A DNA stretch of 64,000 bases, taken from Epinephelus fuscoguttatus (taxonomy: Eukaryota > Chordata > Actinopteri > Perciformes > Serranidae). Numbering within the stretch: position 1 is the first letter of the stretch; each line of letters begins with the position of its first letter. A program made the position numbers and the translations under genes. This document shows positions 1-12,424 of the stretch, in pieces. Where the stretch lies: contig NC_064754.1 in NCBI RefSeq assembly GCF_011397635.1, positions 29,306,543-29,370,542 on the forward strand. The letters run 5' to 3'. A model generated the notes under the pieces. The model was not told the DNA's origin, did not search any database, and saw only the letters and a program-made list of their open reading frames with translations.

Positions 1-299
1 TGTTACCTTTGGTTCCATACAACGAAGTTGTAACTTTCCAGTTTGCACGCATTTCCATTTATATGTTTAATAAAATATAATGGAAATGAATTCAACTGTT
101 TCTTATTACAAGTGCACTGTTTTTAAAAATTGCAAGTGTTGAATGCTTATTCAGTGAGACAAAAAGAAATGTGTGTTGTGAAAAAGTGCATCAATATACA
201 TAAATTAAAGATGCATCAATAATCGTTTTATAATCGAATCGTAGCCCCTGAATCGTAATTGTTATCGAATCGTGAGGTGCCCAAAGATTCCCACCCCTA
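1..299. mobile_element. Terminal part of a hAT-like DNA transposon (other end outside window)
   Basis: The segment ends in CACCCCTA. Read on the minus strand it begins TAGGGGTGGGAATCTTTGGG, followed by repeated ACGATTCGAT-type motifs, a terminal sequence I recognise from high-copy teleost hAT-like elements. The other terminus lies beyond the window edge, so the target-site duplication cannot be checked. No transposase reading frame is visible. The left boundary of this assignment is uncertain. Confidence 0.45.
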
Positions 300-1590
300 C
301 TATCCATCACTGACAGGTTGATCTAATAGATGGCACACAATTGTTGCAAAGACATAACAACCAGGGGATCAAAAGTAATTTAAAGTTTAAATCAACATAA
401 CTTTTAATGACCAGTGCGCCACAGTGTCTGTCACCACAGTAATAAATACTGTGAGAAATACTCAACTGAGGATACAAGAATTCAAGCAGCAATCATTTCA
501 GTGGGCTCATTTTACCCTGTAGATTGACAAAGGCCCAAATTAAAAGCACTTCAACTATTGATAGCTGCACCGAGTTGAATCCTACATTCTTTCATCCACC
601 CATCCATCTATCTATCTATCCATCCATCCATTCATCTGTAATCCAAGGCCAAGCCTGAGAACCTCCACTCAGGCCTACAGAGACCAAGCTGTGTGCTCTT
701 TTCCACCATTCCCAGCTTATTTATGGAATGCAGCTTTGTCATATTTTTCCATAGCGCAATTTTCCCCTATAAATAGGCACGTAAGGCTCGGAGAGTTGGG
801 GTGGGAGTATGAGGGGTCAGTATCTGTTGTGGACACTCATCATTGCCCCCCTCCCTGTCTTGCTCTCCCCCTATTTTTCCAAATATTTGAGCACTGACAA
901 ATATAGTGCAATGTTAGGGTGATGGGAACCCGTTGGACAGTCTTTCTTTTTAATCTACCTCCAGTGAAATTTTCCAGCCATTCTGACCCATTTTTCCATT
1001 AACATAGAGAAAAACTTTACCCTGATGCCAGCAACATGTCGGCTATTTAAGGCTCCTTCATTTACATAAACATTTGGTTTGAATACACACGCAATAAAAT
1101 AACATCATGCCGTGACTTGGTCTGGAGAAATGAGAGGAATGTGTGTGTGTCTGTATGTTTGTGTATCTATCAGTATTTCTTCTTCTGCAAATATTATAGA
1201 TAAAACAGATAAATTAAATAATATTAAATAAAGAAACAAGAAACCATATTTAGCCACTTAAAGGGGAAGTACAACTGCTCTACAGAGGCTCTGTAAAATT
1301 CTGAGGAAATTCTATGAGTGACATCACCCAAAGAATTTGACCAAATGAGGGATTTTTTTGGTTCCCTTTTAAACTTACACACCTGTCAATGTTCAGACCA
1401 AACATGGAGCAAAGTTTTAGTGTAGTGCCATTACAAACAAAGTCAATACAAAGACACAAACAGACACAAATAAACATCTGTGCAGTGTTTTAACTTGCCG
1501 TGTCGCAAAAGCTTATCAGTGTTGAAATTGAGTGTGTAGAGGACAAACATCTTTTTGGCATCTGTGGGCACCTTGAGCTCCTTGACTCAA
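300..1590. other. Presumed cnnm2 intron 1, nothing coding seen
   Basis: AT-rich non-coding DNA with a short CATC/ATCT simple repeat at about 592-637. Open frames in this stretch are short and lack splice-supported similarity to any family I know. Confidence 0.5.
592..637. repeat. CATC/TATC tetranucleotide repeat
   Basis: Imperfect tandem CATC and TATC units in a row. It is an ordinary microsatellite. Confidence 0.8.
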
Positions 1591-3027
1591 TAGCCCCTTT
1601 TCCCCAGCAGGAACTTTTATCAATTACCTGGAATTTTGAAAAACCTCTGCGCGTTTCCACCGAAATTACCCGGGCAAAAAACTTTCCCTCACCCCCAAAT
1701 TTACCCTGCAAAAAGCTCCTAGTAGGGGGTAGGACTTTTCAGATTACCTGGAATTCTTGAGGGGTGGGGCTGTTTGCCGAGGAACGCTGATCAGTGGAGC
1801 ACACACTTGCAGCATTCTGCACTTTCTGGCAGCAGCCGCTGCAAACTTTATCTCATTTCTACAAGCTTCACTTTTTTTCTGTTTTGATTAAAGGTAGGGT
1901 CTGGAGGATTTTCCAGTTGCTGTTTGTAAACACACATTCAAATTCGGCCCCTCCTATCAGGCTCAACTCTCCCGGGTGTACGGAGCCCGGAGGTACGGAA
2001 GAAGGCTTCACAGAAGAGGTTCAGGCAAGGCTCGTGCTGGTACACGCTTGGACACACTCGGACACGCTCGGGCATGGCACCTGCGCTCTCTCATTGGCTG
2101 GGGAAATCTCCGCCCAGAAGTGGTCCGAGCTCACAAAAACATCAAAATACAGTGAAAGGGCAGGAGCTCTGCAAACAGAGTCACCACCACACATGAGTAG
2201 AAGCCCATAGGTGACAATTAAGCAGGATTTCATTTGTATATATGTCTATATTTTGTTTTGTTTGAAAATCCTCCAGATCCTACCTTTAAGGATGGGTACC
2301 AAAACCCTGTACTAAATTAGCCCCGGGGCTAAATGATTAAAGATTATAGTATTGATAAGCGCTAACGGTATCTATTCTTTTGTGCCGGCACTGAACTCCT
2401 CCACATACACACACATATACACACACACACCGACGCGACACGTAACCGGTGAACAGCTGAGTAGCTGCGGTGGAAACAAAATGACGATAACTTGAAAATG
2501 ACTCGAGTTGACGGCAGTTACACTCGTTACTGTAAGTGACATTAAACCTTAGCGAGTAAGAAGCCAATACTTTATCAATACATGTGTTAAGCAAGCATGA
2601 ACATGTAAACATGCAGACAGTGATATTCAATATGCTCTGTCCACAGTTCTCTCATCCACCGACATTAACGTTATGTCTTGCACAAGGACAGCACGCTGGT
2701 TCAGCTGATAGTGAATTGTTACTAATAAGCTCAAATGACAGCTGTCTGTATGTAGACTAACTTAGTTTGACACTTACTTTTAAACTTAGCTGCTGGCTGA
2801 GACAAACAGCCACAACTCTCTACCAGCACGTAGCCAGCCAATCTGGAGGAGCCAAATACAGGGCACACGCCGAATCATCTACGTCATCATGCTAATTTGA
2901 AAACATTATCCAGAACTTTGAGGTGCGGTGGAAATGCAAACCACACAGATTACCAGGAATTATTTTACCCAGGTAAATAAATTCCTGGTAATAAAAGTTC
3001 CTGGAAATGTTGGTGGAAAAGGGGCTA
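1591..3027. mobile_element. Non-autonomous DNA transposon with inverted ends, carrying a nested MITE
   Basis: The left end reads TAGCCCCTTTTCC and the right end is its inverse, GGAAAAGGGGCTA. Further in, both arms carry AGGAACTTTTAT and ACCTGG/CCAGGT motifs in opposite orientation, with a small indel between arms. A TA dinucleotide at each tip could be the duplicated target. No transposase frame is present. A second inverted-repeat element is inserted at 1892-2285. The superfamily is uncertain (Tc1-like by TA target, or Harbinger-like by internal motifs). Confidence 0.65.
1892..2285. mobile_element. piggyBac-like MITE with TTAA target duplication
   Basis: The left end AGGTAGGGTCTGGAGGATTT is matched by the inverse of the right end, with one mismatch over about 22 bases. 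TTAA is present immediately outside both ends (1888-1891 and 2286-2289), the target-site choice of piggyBac transposases. The 394-bp length and absence of a transposase frame make it a MITE. It lies inside the 1591-3027 element and so inserted after it. Confidence 0.75.
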
Positions 3028-3300
3028 AGGTCAGTACTGTACAGAGACAGAACGAAAAGTAAAGGGCTTGGAGAAAAGTGAGCGAAGCCATAGGTTGGTT
3101 GTACTTAGCGCTAACATTAGCCTCCCTCCCCAGTTAGTAAGCACAACTTAAGCACAACAACACATATGATTATTGTCACACATGTATACTGCTAGATATT
3201 AATATATACTTTAAACATACTGTACCACAGTAGCCAGAATAACTATAATATTATTACTTTCATTAATGTTGCTGTAAGCTACCGTCATTACCGTCTGTCC

Positions 3301-3304
<4 letters not shown>

Positions 3305-3336
<32 letters not shown>
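3305..3336. repeat. (TC)n microsatellite
   Basis: Sixteen consecutive TC dinucleotides at the head of a retroposon-like unit that continues to about 3672. Confidence 0.9.
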
Positions 3337-3338
<2 letters not shown>

Positions 3339-3630
3339 CCTCTCTGTCTCTCTGTCTCACTTTCTGTCTCATTGTGCCATACGGATTACTGTTAATTTAT
3401 TATGCTGATCTGTTCTGTACGACATCTATTGCACGTCTGTCCGTCCTGGAAGAGGGATCCCTCCTCAGTTGCTCTTCCTGAGGTTTCTACCATTTTTTCC
3501 CCCATTAAAGGGTTTTTTTGGGGGAGTTTTTCCTTATCCGCTGTGAGGGTCCAAAGGACAGAGGGATGTTGTATGCTGAAAAGCCCTGTGAGGGAAATTG
3601 TGATTTGTGATATTGGGCTTTATAAATAAA

Positions 3631-3671
<41 letters not shown>

Positions 3672-3672
3672 A
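3337..3672 (+). mobile_element. Retroposon 3' unit with (TTGA)n tail
   Basis: This is a familiar teleost repeat. A block with GAGGTTTCTACCATTTTTTC and GGGAGTTTTTCCTTATCCG leads into AAGCCCTGTGAGG and a terminal GATATTGGGCTTTATAAATA, followed by about ten tandem TTGA units (3631-3670). The terminal microsatellite and the AATAAA-like tail fit a LINE-mobilised SINE or LINE 3' end. A second, truncated copy of the same tail lies on the minus strand at about 55540-55624. Confidence 0.65.
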
Positions 3673-5700
3673 CTGTTAGCACAGCTGGCTTTACTGACAT
3701 ACTTCTGCCTTCTTACCAGCAGCCGTATTCGCACAAGTATTGCAAGGCGAAAAATTGCTTTGCATTCGGTCTGAACACACCTTAAAACATTGTGGTGTGA
3801 GAGCACTGGGTTGCATTTGTTACCTGCAGAGATTAATCCCTTGAAAAGAAATCTGCCCCAGAATAGGAGAAGCTGGTGCTCCACACTCTCGTTCAGACAC
3901 AGGCAGCTAATATTGAACAAAACTGAACAAGCTAATGCTAATATTAGCTAACACTACTTTAAACATTGCAATTAGCCTTATCTGAAACTTTTTTGCCTCG
4001 TTTCCACTTTCGTATGTGACTGGTGTCAGTAGATCTGTAAATGTACAGATGATGCCTCTAGTGTCCAATACAAGGAAGTGCATTTCTTTATGGATGATAG
4101 AAACCTGATAGAAACTACCTGTAGCCATTGGAAAGAGGCTAATTTTGTCCTTCATTCACCATTCAGTTGTTTGGAATATGCACTTGGAACATTACCGGGA
4201 CAGAAACAGAATCTGAAAGGTATTTTGGCATGTTTTGTGAAATATTGAATTAAATAGACGTATGAATGGCTGAACGAGTCATAATGACAATCATTACAGC
4301 TGAAACTTGCTTCTAGAGGTTGCACCAAAGCAAACGTCCCCAGGTGTCGATCACTTGGCTGTTTACTACAATTTTTTTTCTTAATCACTATGAACCTGTC
4401 TCCAGACAGGAAGTTAAACCAACCAGTCAGCCTCTTTAGAGTTAGTCGTGAAAAGAGGAAATCAGAAAACAATAACACACTTTCTCTGTAGTTGCCTAGA
4501 GAGAATACACAGAATACAGAATATTTTTCCTGTTTCCAAACGTTTGTACTTTAATGTTCTTTTTGCTTGTTTGTTTTTTAATGATAACTATAATGTTCCT
4601 CTACATAGAAACACTGGCATGATTTAACAATGCAATGTGTTGTATTACTTGTTTCATTAAATCTCTCAGTATTAAAAGGCTGCTTGAGATTTGATAATTC
4701 AAGACAACCTCTCTTCTTATTGCTCCTTGTATCTAGGTGAAGCTGTGAGAAACTGTGTCATCAGCTTTGTACAGGGAATGTGACTTAATACTATTTTTCC
4801 CTGAGCACCAGCAGTCACTTTAGCCCACTGTGCCAAAAAAAGGCTGGCATGTTAGCAGTTGGGTCACAGTGTTTGTTTGTGTGTCTCCCTCCTACACAGT
4901 GTTCTCACAAATTGCTATAGAGCTCAGGTTGTATTAGTAGTTATTATTTCTCCAACCTATGCAGAGTAATGCTCAGCATGGTGAGGAAACATATTCTCAA
5001 GTCCAACATCACGGCACTCTATTTTCTTAGTGACCTGTAGCTGTAAACATGTAGGATGTCATATTCTCCTTTGAGTTAGAGGGATGGTCTGTAATTCACT
5101 GGCCATCCAGCTAGACAGCAGGAAAGCACAGACATTAAGATTCATTTACACACGCACACATGCACACATGCACACATGCACATAACACATAGTCACACAC
5201 TCACAGTTAACCAAGCTCAACAGTCCTTGACAAGCAAACACAAGGAATTACAAATGACATATTGTAGGTCTATTTCTTCACACCACATTCATATCTCATA
5301 TTTCCTCTACTAAATTCTTAATTCACTATTTCAATAGCAACACATGACAGACACAATATACTGCTGACACTGAATACTATTAAATGGATGATTGAATTGT
5401 AACCATGTACTGCATTCAGCAGCACATTCTTCCATCACATGTACAGATACTTTGCCAGCATACTATTAAATAGGAATTCAGTAAAATTACAACCGTCTGC
5501 ATGCACAGTGCAGGTGCCCATCATATCTGCAACCAACACTACTGCCAACACTACTTCACTGTCTGAGCCAAGGGATGACATGCTTTTAAGTAAGTTTTGA
5601 TTATATTACGGGGGCGAATATATTTTATGATATTTCAGTTGACCAGCACAGACAGAAATGTTAGAATCTTTAAATAATCATTTTATTTCCTCTAGTTTCT
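3673..5700. other. Presumed cnnm2 intron 1, nothing coding seen
   Basis: Non-coding AT-rich DNA. A CA/CATG-rich simple stretch occurs at about 5149-5187. Frames at 3907-4478 on the minus strand have no recognisable domain. Confidence 0.45.
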
Positions 5701-5719
5701 TATATAACCCTGATAATCC

Positions 5720-6880
5720 ACATTGAGCACCTCTATTTAATGATAGGACCACTGCCAGTGTTCAGATTTTTAACCTTATCCCTTTTACCATGATAGAGGT
5801 CAGTAAAGTTCTAAAAGGACTGAATCTGAGAAAATTAGATAACGTAGAGCCTGTCTAAGAACCACTATGTCACATTTTCAATCTAACACTATCTACAAAT
5901 AAAATCTCTAAGGACTAGAAAGCCGCCTATGTTGTTCCACTCTTGAAAAGAGATGACCCATCTGTTTTAAACAATTATAGACCAGTCTCTGAACTCTCTG
6001 TCTTGGGTAAGGTGCTTGAAAAGTAAAAAAAAAAATAATAATAAAAGAATACCTGGCTACCAACTCTATACTGACCACATTTCAGTCAAAAAACATAGTA
6101 CTATTACTGCTGCCATAAATGTCATAAATGATATAACTGAAGCACTAGATAAAAAGCACTGCTGTCTTTCTCTTTCTAAAGATCTCTCTAAGGCCTTTGA
6201 TACTGTTGACCACAATATTCTCATCAAGCGTCTGACAGATATTGTTTTTTCTGAGCTTGCAGTTGGGTGGGTTGCAAACTATCTCACATACAGAACTCAG
6301 GCTATTGAGTTAGAGGGTGCCAACTTGAAAGTACTGCAAGTCCTCAAGAGGTACCACAAGGGTCAGTTCTGGGTCCTTTATTATTTACTATATATGTTTA
6401 AATGCAATGAGAAGAATACCCCAAACTATGTCATTCATTTCTATGTTGATGACAGTTTCCTTTACTGTTTTGCACCCACCCCTGCTAAGGCTTCTGCATA
6501 TCTTCAGTACACACTTGTCTAAATGCAGAAAAAAATAAACATATGTTTTTTTTTTACTACATCAAGACCAGTGAACTCAACACTGTCTGAAAAATGCTAC
6601 CAGAAATGGTCATCAAATTGAGCTGGTATCAAATTTTATATACCTAGGATTTTTAATTGATGACAACCTGTCTTTTGAGGTGCATATCCAGCACATTGCG
6701 AAAGCTTTTACTTCAGAAACAAGCCTTGCTTTTCTTTTTGAGTCAAACAGAAATGGTGGAGTGTACCTGTTTACCTGTCATTGCTTATAGGGATGTGTTG
6801 TATATCAATGCCCATGCTCGTTGTCTTTACATGCTGGATAGCTTGTATCATGTTTGCTTTGGGATTCATTACAATCTGTG
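5720..6880 (+). pseudogene. Degenerate L2/Maui-type LINE reverse transcriptase fragment
   Basis: Broken remains of a non-LTR retrotransposon ORF2. The upstream part in one frame resembles the pre-RT 'LKGLNLRKLDN' region, and a frame at 6016-6522 carries the RT block KAFDTVDHNILIKRL. The next block (VPQGSVLGPLLF-like, about 6350-6385) is readable only in a shifted frame. Further down is YVDDSFLYC, corresponding to the catalytic YxDD box, and then a C-terminal block near 6770-6840. Several frameshifts and stops make it inactive. It sits in the long cnnm2 intron. The L2-clade assignment rests on the spacing and wording of the RT motifs. Confidence 0.75.
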
Positions 6881-6899
6881 AATCTTTTACTCACCATTG

Positions 6900-7430
6900 T
6901 GTTTATTCTCAAAAGTAAACTGGCCTGCTTTATGTACATGCTGCCTCAGTCACTGGTGTGTTTTTATTTATCGTTGGCAATATTCCTACCTACTTATCTT
7001 CTCTTCTGAATACCATGTGGGATATAGCTTGATTGAGTATGCTAACTGAGGAGTTTCATCTATTAGTTGAGAGGTTTTTAAAATACCTTTCCCTACAGGA
7101 CTTAAATATAAACATTGCAGGCAGTGTGGTTGCACTGGAGCCTGTGGGGTGGGGGCCCATAGAGAAAATGGACCTTCTAAGGATGTGCTGAGTGGAGAAC
7201 GGGCCCTTGCAGGTGATACAAATTGACACCTTTGAAATATGCCTGTGTTCAAAGAGGAACTCGCACTAAATTAAAAATGACATCATTTACATTTTTACAG
7301 TATGCCCTTGAAAAAACAAAGCAATCTTATTGTTGCTTTCTTTCTTTTTAAAATAACAGCAATCTATAACAAAATTGCTTGTTCTAAATGAACTATTTAA
7401 ATCATAGCTATAATAAATGAATGAATTAAT
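6900..7430. other. Presumed cnnm2 intron 1, possibly LINE 3' remains
   Basis: No clear feature. The first part may be eroded 3' sequence of the LINE ending near 6880. Confidence 0.35.
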
Positions 7431-7437
7431 GATTTAT

Positions 7438-7560
7438 TGGGCGCATCCAGAACTCACCTGGTAGAGCAGAAGCACTATTTATCAAAGCTAAGTCCTCCCC
7501 AAAAGACCTGGGTTCAGTTTCAGCCTGTGTTCTTTGCTGCATGTCACCAGGGCCTGATGT
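7438..7560 (+). mobile_element. Diverged tRNA-derived SINE
   Basis: The order TGGTAGAGCAG, AGACCTGGGTTCAG and TTTGCTGCATGTCA matches, with many changes, the SINE family seen intact on the minus strand at 54532-54722. The B-box-like GGTTCAG is degraded, so this is an old copy. Confidence 0.45.
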
Positions 7561-9444
7561 AACTACCGCACTACCAAACAACCAAAATGCTAGTAAAAAG
7601 GAATACATTCTGCTGTCCTTGGTATTTCTGTCATATACAGATATGCAATGATGCTTGGTAATATGTATGCTGACGAGAGGATATACAGTAAGACTGACAA
7701 GCTGAGCACATCTGCAAGCTGAGTGAGCTGTCATGCCTTTCTAACATAAAAGTGCCATTAAGAAAAGACAATAGAAAGGAACAGGAGGAGAGTGTAGCAA
7801 AGCTGTGTGTGTATGTGCATGCTTCATACTGTAATTAACTAACATGCACTAGGACCAGTCATAACAGTAGGTACTGAGGCCCATTATAACAACCCTTTTG
7901 CCACTGTTTCCCTGTTTGTTAACTTGCTAGCTGGCCAACTCACCACACAGCACATTTCACAATGTATTTGACAAGTGAATGGACCTATTTGGCAAATTAA
8001 TTAATTTTGTTTGCTCATCATATGGTAAAAGGTTTGTTTCTGTATGACATGGTAAACACAGCCTGAGCAAGAAGAGCAAAACCTCCTATATTTCCATTTT
8101 AATCGTGTTATTTCCTCTTATTTCACATGGAGAGTTTCCACCTTGAATACTTGCAGAATTTCAGCCTTAGAGGACTGTAACTGTTTGAAATCTCCAACGG
8201 ATCTGATGGCTGTGTAAATTTCTGAAGTACTGTGGCAACTAAATATTAGCACATTACCATAAAGGAGGAGGACAGAGAGATGACAGCTACCAGCCTCTAC
8301 ACTGATATTACATTGTCAGGTTCATCAGACAATTCAGCGACAGCAAGTAATGGCACATGGCATGGGGGTTATGGGAAATGGATTTGCATGCATATCATGA
8401 GACAGGGTGTTTCCAGTGGTGACAGGACATTGTCTTCTAATCCTTAAGTCATACACTTCATACAAAAAGAAACCAACAAGGAGTAGATGTGTACCTGCTC
8501 ACTTATTTTAACCTTGCACTATAAAGCAGACTTATTTCTGTGTGACCTCAACCAGTCTGGGGCTCGTGTTCAGTCGCTGATGCTTCACTCCCTTGGCCTT
8601 TGGGTCAAACAATACAGTTACATGATATGAACTAACCAGAGTAACACAGAGAAGTTAAGACTGCTCACAGCTCCTAACTGTCATTAAGGGGCCTTGGTCA
8701 CAAGATCACTCTGCTGCTACTAGCCAGTGGTGTTTCACTACACACACACATACAGTACAGTGAGACACACACACACACACGCGCACACTGCTGGAATGAC
8801 ATTGTTGTTCATTCAGAGAAGCAGCTTGCTGTCGTAGCTGGCTGCGTTTGTTGTTGAAAGGTCCCCTGGGTGGAGATTCCTTTGGGCCTCAGTCATAAGG
8901 AGAGGCATCAATGGGAAACCAGTGGGGATAAATGAATGGGCCTGTGGTCAGGTGCTGCTCTGTTATGTGAGTGTTGCAACTGCTGAATGGTGATCACATC
9001 ACTCAATGATGACAACAACCAGGGGTGTTTTTGAGTAGTACAACACATGAAAGCAGATCTGTGTCTGCTAGGGTTTTAACTTTAAAACAAAATTGCGTTC
9101 ACATAATCAACAGCAACTAGTTTGTCATTATGTGTCATTTCTTCTTCTTTCACAGTTTGGCTGCTCACGCGATATATAGCATCTATCTCTACACTATCAG
9201 ATGTTAGTATGCTTTCTTTGACAACGACATATTCAAACTCTATGCACTACCTTGGTGCAACAGCGACAGAGGGTCAGAATTTGCAACTCCAGTTGGTTGC
9301 ACTTTGAATCTTTTAACATATGGAATGAGTAAAAGCATTGGCTTGAAATTTATCATCACTTTATTTATTTTTAAAAAATGCAACATCTCCTGCGTGACAC
9401 TACAATTTTGTAAAAGAGAAGGTCAATATCAGTCTCCTTTCTGT
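7561..9444. other. Presumed cnnm2 intron 1, nothing coding seen
   Basis: Non-coding. It includes a short AC repeat at about 8764-8786. The moderately GC-rich stretch 8820-9000 lacks any repeat signature I recognise and could be a regulatory element, but nothing in the sequence alone proves it. Confidence 0.4.
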
Positions 9445-10042
9445 GCATTAAGTTTGGAGCTGGGATGGAGAGGTGTTAGCCTAGCTTAGCATTTTGACTG
9501 GAAACAGGGTGAACAGTCTCGGTTCCAAGTGAAAAAAGCTCATTAACACCTCTAAAGTTTACTGTACTAAGATATATTTTTAAACTTGTACCTCATTTGT
9601 TCAATTTGTGCAAACTGAAATTTGTGGGGACGTTATACTACAACGTGACAAACAACAGCTGGGTGCAGTGACTGTACGCACATCCCTCGTCAAGTCTCAT
9701 CATCAAAGTGAGGCGGATGGCTTTGGTACCATTCTGCCTTTAAAGAGATCACAATCAAAACCTGTGCCCACCAACCATGTCTGGCAACCCTCACTGTAGC
9801 TGAAGAAGCTGCACAGATATCCTGGGTAGATGGGTAAATAAAGTAGCAAACACTGAACAGTTACAGCACTTAAATGCCCCTAAAATCACAGATTGCATTT
9901 TTTGTTTTGTATTTATAGGTTTATCAAATAAAATACATGTTTTTGCTACTGACAGAACCAGGCAATTTGTCTCCCTCTGTTTCTGGCATTAATGCTAAAC
10001 TAAGCTATCCACAGATTGATGCCAGCTCTATACTTATATCAT
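9445..10042. mobile_element. Long inverted-repeat (fold-back) element
   Basis: The left arm contains GAGCTGG, then GTTAGCCTAGCTTAGCATTT and GACTGGAAACAGGG. The right arm, read on the opposite strand, contains the same series (GAGCTGG, ATAGCTTAGTTTAGCATTAA, CCAGAAACAGAGGG). The arms are diverged and the exact tips are not clear. The TTAGCTTAGCATAAAGACTGG-type motif is common in teleost interspersed repeats. No coding frame is recognised. Confidence 0.5.
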
Positions 10043-10394
10043 GACAATATAACTTTTGAAAGCTGAATACATGAGCAACTAGAATTATCACCTCACTGTT
10101 GTGTGCCTCTGTGAACCAGTCACATTGCAGCTACAGTTTACATCCATGTCTGTCCAGACTCATATGTAGCCATGGCAGCTGACAATGTTTCAAATATGGG
10201 TGCTGCTGCTAAGAGGATACAAATCCTAAAACATGGATGTTTCACACACATCTTCCCCTCAGCAACACTGGAGATCTGTACAATCAGCACAGTTTCAAGG
10301 TGGACACCCAGGATTAGTGTCACCAGTTAAGAATCTGGCCAAATGTCTCCCCTTGTGTTCCTGTGATATGACGTTGAATAATATAATGACCAGA

Positions 10395-10760
10395 AAAGTG
10401 TTTTTGCAGAACATTATGATGTCACAGTGAAGATGACCTTTGATCCTTTGGATATGAAATGTAATCACTTCATCTTTTTATCCTGTGGGACATTTGTGCG
10501 AGATGTTATAATTAGTGTGTGAATTCTTGAGTTATGGCCAAAAACATGTTTTGTGAGGTCACACTGACCTTTGAGTTCACCAAATTTTACTCAATTCATC
10601 GTGGAGTCCACGTGGGCGTGTGTGCCAAATTTGAGGAAATTCCCTTAAGGCATTATTGAGATATCGTGTTCACGAGAATGTGACGGACTGATGGACAGAC
10701 AGAAAACCCAAAAGCAGAACACCTCTGGCCACAGCTCTCAACAGCATGGAGGCATAATAA
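10395..10760. repeat. Dispersed teleost repeat
   Basis: Contains the string of motifs GACCTTTGA, GAGTCCACGTGGGCGTGTGT, GCCAAATTTGAGGAAATTCC, GAGATATCGTGTTCACGAGA and a terminal GGAGGCATAATA. I recognise this as an interspersed repeat in many fish genomes. The class is not certain and no target duplication was identified. Confidence 0.55.
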
Positions 10761-11504
10761 AATACAACCATGTGCAATTCAATACACGCAGGAGTTTGTG
10801 CCTAAAGCCTTACATGGTCTGGTATGACCCATAGCTTAGGGTAGCTATTGTTCTAATGTTAGCCAGCCTTAGATTTTGTTGTGTCCTGAAGTCATGACTC
10901 TTCTCTTCTTGAACTGCTGTTACACATTGTTTTAATATGTTATAGATAAACACTGTACAGTTTTTTTTGGTATAAGCCAAATATCTCAAACATGAAATAC
11001 ACCAAGGGAGTCTTAATGTGTTTTATATTAAAATCTCTCTCTTCCTGGGAAACCTTAAAATAGTTTTGATGACTCATCTTGAACTTGGGGGTATCTAAAC
11101 AGATTGATTCAATAAGTTATGACTCGGGCGACAAGTTCATGTTGCCCATCAAGAGCGTGGTTGAGGTTTATTTTTTTAATTCTTCCCTCATCATCCTCCT
11201 CCTGAAGTCTGCTACAGCTCTGCATCTCTGTACAGCTCCGTATCGTGCCGCATTCGCTAATCCACGTCCGCTTTGAGCAATCCAATCAAATTTGAGGGAT
11301 TTGATTTTAAGCCCTCTCATAATTACACTCTACCTACTATCCTGTTTCACTTAAAAATACATCATGCTATGGAAGGTAAAGACACTCCAACTGCCTGTAA
11401 GCTCAATGCTGTTTGCCTTTATATACAATATGACACATTATACACAAACTTTACTACAACACAAGATTTAGCTCACTTGCCAGGTTGTTATTAGGTGCAA
11501 ATTT
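10761..11504. other. Presumed cnnm2 intron 1, nothing coding seen
   Basis: AT-rich non-coding DNA. The two short plus-strand frames at 11079-11494 have no family resemblance. Confidence 0.4.
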
Positions 11505-11672
11505 TGTGTGCAGTAAGCCGTTGATCATTTGATCGGATCTTCCACTAATCATAGGGTTGGCGGTTCGATCCCCAGCTGTGATGTGTGTATGCGCGTGTGT
11601 GAGTGGGTGAAAAAGAGGCAAATTGTGAAGTTCTTTGTATAAAAGTGCTGTGCAAATACAGCCATTTACTAT
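11505..11672 (+). mobile_element. tRNA-derived SINE
   Basis: A near-perfect RNA polymerase III B-box, GGTTCGATCCC, lies at 11562-11572. About 60 bases after it comes TTTGTATAAAAGTGCTGTGC and then AATACAGCCATTTAC, the typical 3' tail of a teleost tRNA-SINE. The A-box part is degraded, and the downstream body shows this is not a functional tRNA gene. Confidence 0.6.
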
Positions 11673-12424
11673 ATAACGCATTTAAGTCACTTCTTATTGT
11701 GATTAATTGTTTGCAAGCACATACAATAAAGTGTGATAATGTAGGAAAACCAGGGTGTAAGAAATCACTGATCAAAAAATGGATATATCCGCTAAGTGTT
11801 TTGCACCATACTTCTAACAACAAACTTTATAAGTGACTATCAACATCATCCTCCGCAGCAGTAATATGTCACACAGCACCGTCACTACTGCAGCCCAATC
11901 ATCTGACGCACTCTTCACTTGTGACACAGAAACAGCGAGCTAATTAAACACCTGAAAACACGCATTTTTGGCACCCAGCACTCGGAGCTTTAAAACTCAT
12001 AATTAATACCTCAATAAAAACAATTAGCCGTGGCGAAATCCTTAAAGCTAGAATGAGCTAAGTAGTCTATAAAAAAAAGCTCCCGTGCTTTGTGCAATAA
12101 GCTTTGAGAATGTGGGTTGTTGAGGAAAACACGAAACATGCAGAACTTCCAGTATCCTGTGTTGTTTTTATTATATTACAGGCCACGTGTCACCAGGATG
12201 AGAATAATATAATCCTGTTTTATATAAATATGCACTCCAGTTGAAATATTGATAAAATCTTAAGAACAATATCCTGCTTATATCTCATTCACACCCTGTT
12301 CAAATGATGATTTAGTTATGGCCTTACATGGTGAATTGCTTTGTTTCACACTTTTAATAACTGTAGCTTAAAGTCTTGTTGTTAATATATCAACATTTTA
12401 ATAGAATATAAATCAGCTGGTAGT
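11673..12424. other. Presumed cnnm2 intron 1, nothing coding seen
   Basis: AT-rich non-coding DNA with no recognised element. Confidence 0.4.
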
